From MGR-bin208 sp043779285 (GTDB lineage: Bacteria > Bacteroidota > Bacteroidia > Chitinophagales > Chitinophagaceae), in the NCBI GenBank assembly GCA_043779285.1, contig JAYWEL010000275.1:1-15603 (forward strand): a DNA stretch of 15,603 bases, given 5' to 3'. A program made the translations under genes and the position numbers. The notes beneath the pieces are model-generated. The model searched no databases and was not told the DNA's origin. It saw only the letters and a program-made list of their open reading frames with translations. This document shows, in pieces, positions 14,775 through 15,603 of the stretch; position 1 is the stretch's first letter; each line of letters begins with the position of its first letter.

Positions 14775-14782
14775 CAAAAATA
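14775..14782 (-). promoter_or_regulatory. Probable -7 box of the PAP2 gene
   Basis: The minus-strand reading is TATTTTTG, a perfect TAnnTTTG match followed by C, ending 8 nt before the PAP2 start codon. A -33 element at the right distance is degenerate (TCTG), so support rests on the -7 box. Confidence 0.4.
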
Positions 14783-14894
14783 ACCGACTATGACAAAGGA
14801 CAGAATAATTTTTTCCAAATAAAATAATGAAATTGTATATCTGATCGGCTGAAACTTGCAGAGTACTTATCTTCGTAATTCTTCATCCATTTTA

Positions 14895-15603
14895 ATGAGC
14901 AAAGAAAAAACAGGAATAGCTGACGAAAATAGTATGGAAACCATTGATGTTTTTGGTGCCCGTGTACATAATCTGAAAAACATTGATATATCTATTCCCA
15001 AAAACAAATTGGTTGTCATTACAGGCATTAGCGGCAGTGGTAAATCATCACTGGCATTTGATACCATATACGCCGAAGGTCAGCGAAGGTATATGGAAAC
15101 CTTTGGTGCTTATACCCGTCAGTTTATGGGAAACATGGAAAGGCCTGATGTGGATAAAATCAGCGGTCTTTCGCCGGTTATTTCTATTGAGCAGAAAACC
15201 ACCAATAAAAATCCGCGATCTACAGTTGGTACAGTAACCGAAGTATATGATTTTTTACGGCTTTTGTTTGCCCGTATCGGTGAAGCATACTCTTATAATA
15301 CCGGGAAGAAAATGGTGAAGTGGAGCGAGGAAGAAATTGTGGCAAACATTTTTGAACGATTCAATCATGATAAAATCATATTACTGGCACCGTTGGTCCG
15401 GGGAAGGAAAGGGCATTACCGCGAACTTTTTGAAGATATCCGCAAAAAAGGTTTTTTAAAAGTACGTATTGATGGAGAGGTAAAAGAGCTGGTTCCTAAA
15501 ATGCAGGTTGACCGGTATACCATTCATGATATTGAAGTAGTGATTGATCGCCTGAAAGTGACCGATGAATTTAGGGTACGGTTAAGCGAAAGTGTGCAAC
15601 AAA
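14895..15603 (+). CDS. uvrA: Excinuclease ABC subunit A, N-terminal part (cut by window edge)
   Basis: UvrA is the damage-recognition ATPase of nucleotide excision repair; it loads UvrB at lesions. The frame runs from ATG 14895 to the window end with 236 complete codons and no stop, about a quarter of a normal UvrA. Visible features are VFGARVHNLKNIDISIP (19-35), Walker A GISGSGKSS (44-52), AFDTIYAEGQRRYMETFGAY, RQFMGNMERPDVDKISGLSP, SIEQKTTNKNPRSTVGTVTE and, in the UvrB-binding and insertion region, LLAPLVRGRKGHYRELFEDI. Where many UvrAs have a Cys-rich stretch after LLFARIGEA, this one reads YSYNTGKKM, which I recall as usual in Bacteroidota. A second ATG at codon 14 (METIDV) is an alternative start closer to the E. 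coli N-terminus. Downstream zinc and second ATPase domains lie beyond the window. Confidence 0.96.
   Translation, partial: MSKEKTGIADENSMETIDVFGARVHNLKNIDISIPKNKLVVITGISGSGKSSLAFDTIYAEGQRRYMETFGAYTRQFMGNMERPDVDKISGLSPVISIEQKTTNKNPRSTVGTVTEVYDFLRLLFARIGEAYSYNTGKKMVKWSEEEIVANIFERFNHDKIILLAPLVRGRKGHYRELFEDIRKKGFLKVRIDGEVKELVPKMQVDRYTIHDIEVVIDRLKVTDEFRVRLSESVQQ

Noticed and set aside
14868..14875. TATCTTCG as a -7 box for uvrA.
   Set aside because: One mismatch in the key TTTG and no -33 TTG at a workable distance.
1..15603. A defence island, mobile element, CRISPR array, prophage or biosynthetic cluster.
   Set aside because: No transposase, integrase, repeat array, phage or toxin-antitoxin gene was seen; nearly all genes belong to recognisable housekeeping or envelope families.

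Overview
The window reads as an ordinary stretch of chromosome from a member of the Bacteroidota, most likely the Chitinophagia/Sphingobacteriia side; this is judged from protein flavour and no search was run. Four things point there. A DUF4293 membrane protein, a family known mainly from this phylum, is present. Two tRNA genes have clear Bacteroidota promoters (TTG or TTTG, an 18-19 nt spacer, then TAnnTTTG). Most start codons lack a good Shine-Dalgarno sequence. The DNA is AT-rich with 3'-CCA-less tRNA genes. Layout, left to right: bases 1-446 are gene-poor and hold a small gene broken by a +1 frameshift (112-331). Next come a DUF4293 protein and serine hydroxymethyltransferase (glyA), both on the minus strand. 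Diverging from glyA is a probable two-gene plus-strand operon of a sugar-phosphate nucleotidyltransferase and a nitronate monooxygenase/FabK-like flavoprotein. A small secreted protein with a carboxypeptidase-regulatory-like fold follows. It converges on a three-gene minus-strand operon: ABC ATPase, ABC-2 permease and 2H phosphoesterase. A divergent zinc-dependent phospholipase C/P1-nuclease-like exported protein then converges, with a 9-nt overlap, on a COG2509-type FAD dehydrogenase. Two overlapping plus-strand genes follow, encoding the C-terminal and catalytic halves of a UshA-like 5'-nucleotidase as separate proteins in reversed order. The right end holds dnaA with its own terminator, tRNA-Ser(GCU), tRNA-Pro(UGG), a PAP2 phosphatase on the minus strand, and the 5' end of uvrA, cut by the window edge. 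Functionally this is a mix of housekeeping genes (one-carbon metabolism, replication initiation, translation, excision repair) and envelope or exported enzymes (nucleotidase pair, PAP2, Zn-phospholipase-like protein, ABC exporter). I see no transposase, integrase, phage gene, CRISPR array or toxin-antitoxin pair, and nothing I would call a new defence or biosynthetic system. The more interesting points are small: the frameshifted mini-gene, the reversed split nucleotidase, intrinsic terminators embedded inside the coding ends of convergent genes, a 2H phosphoesterase in an ABC exporter operon, and dnaA without dnaN or recF beside it.
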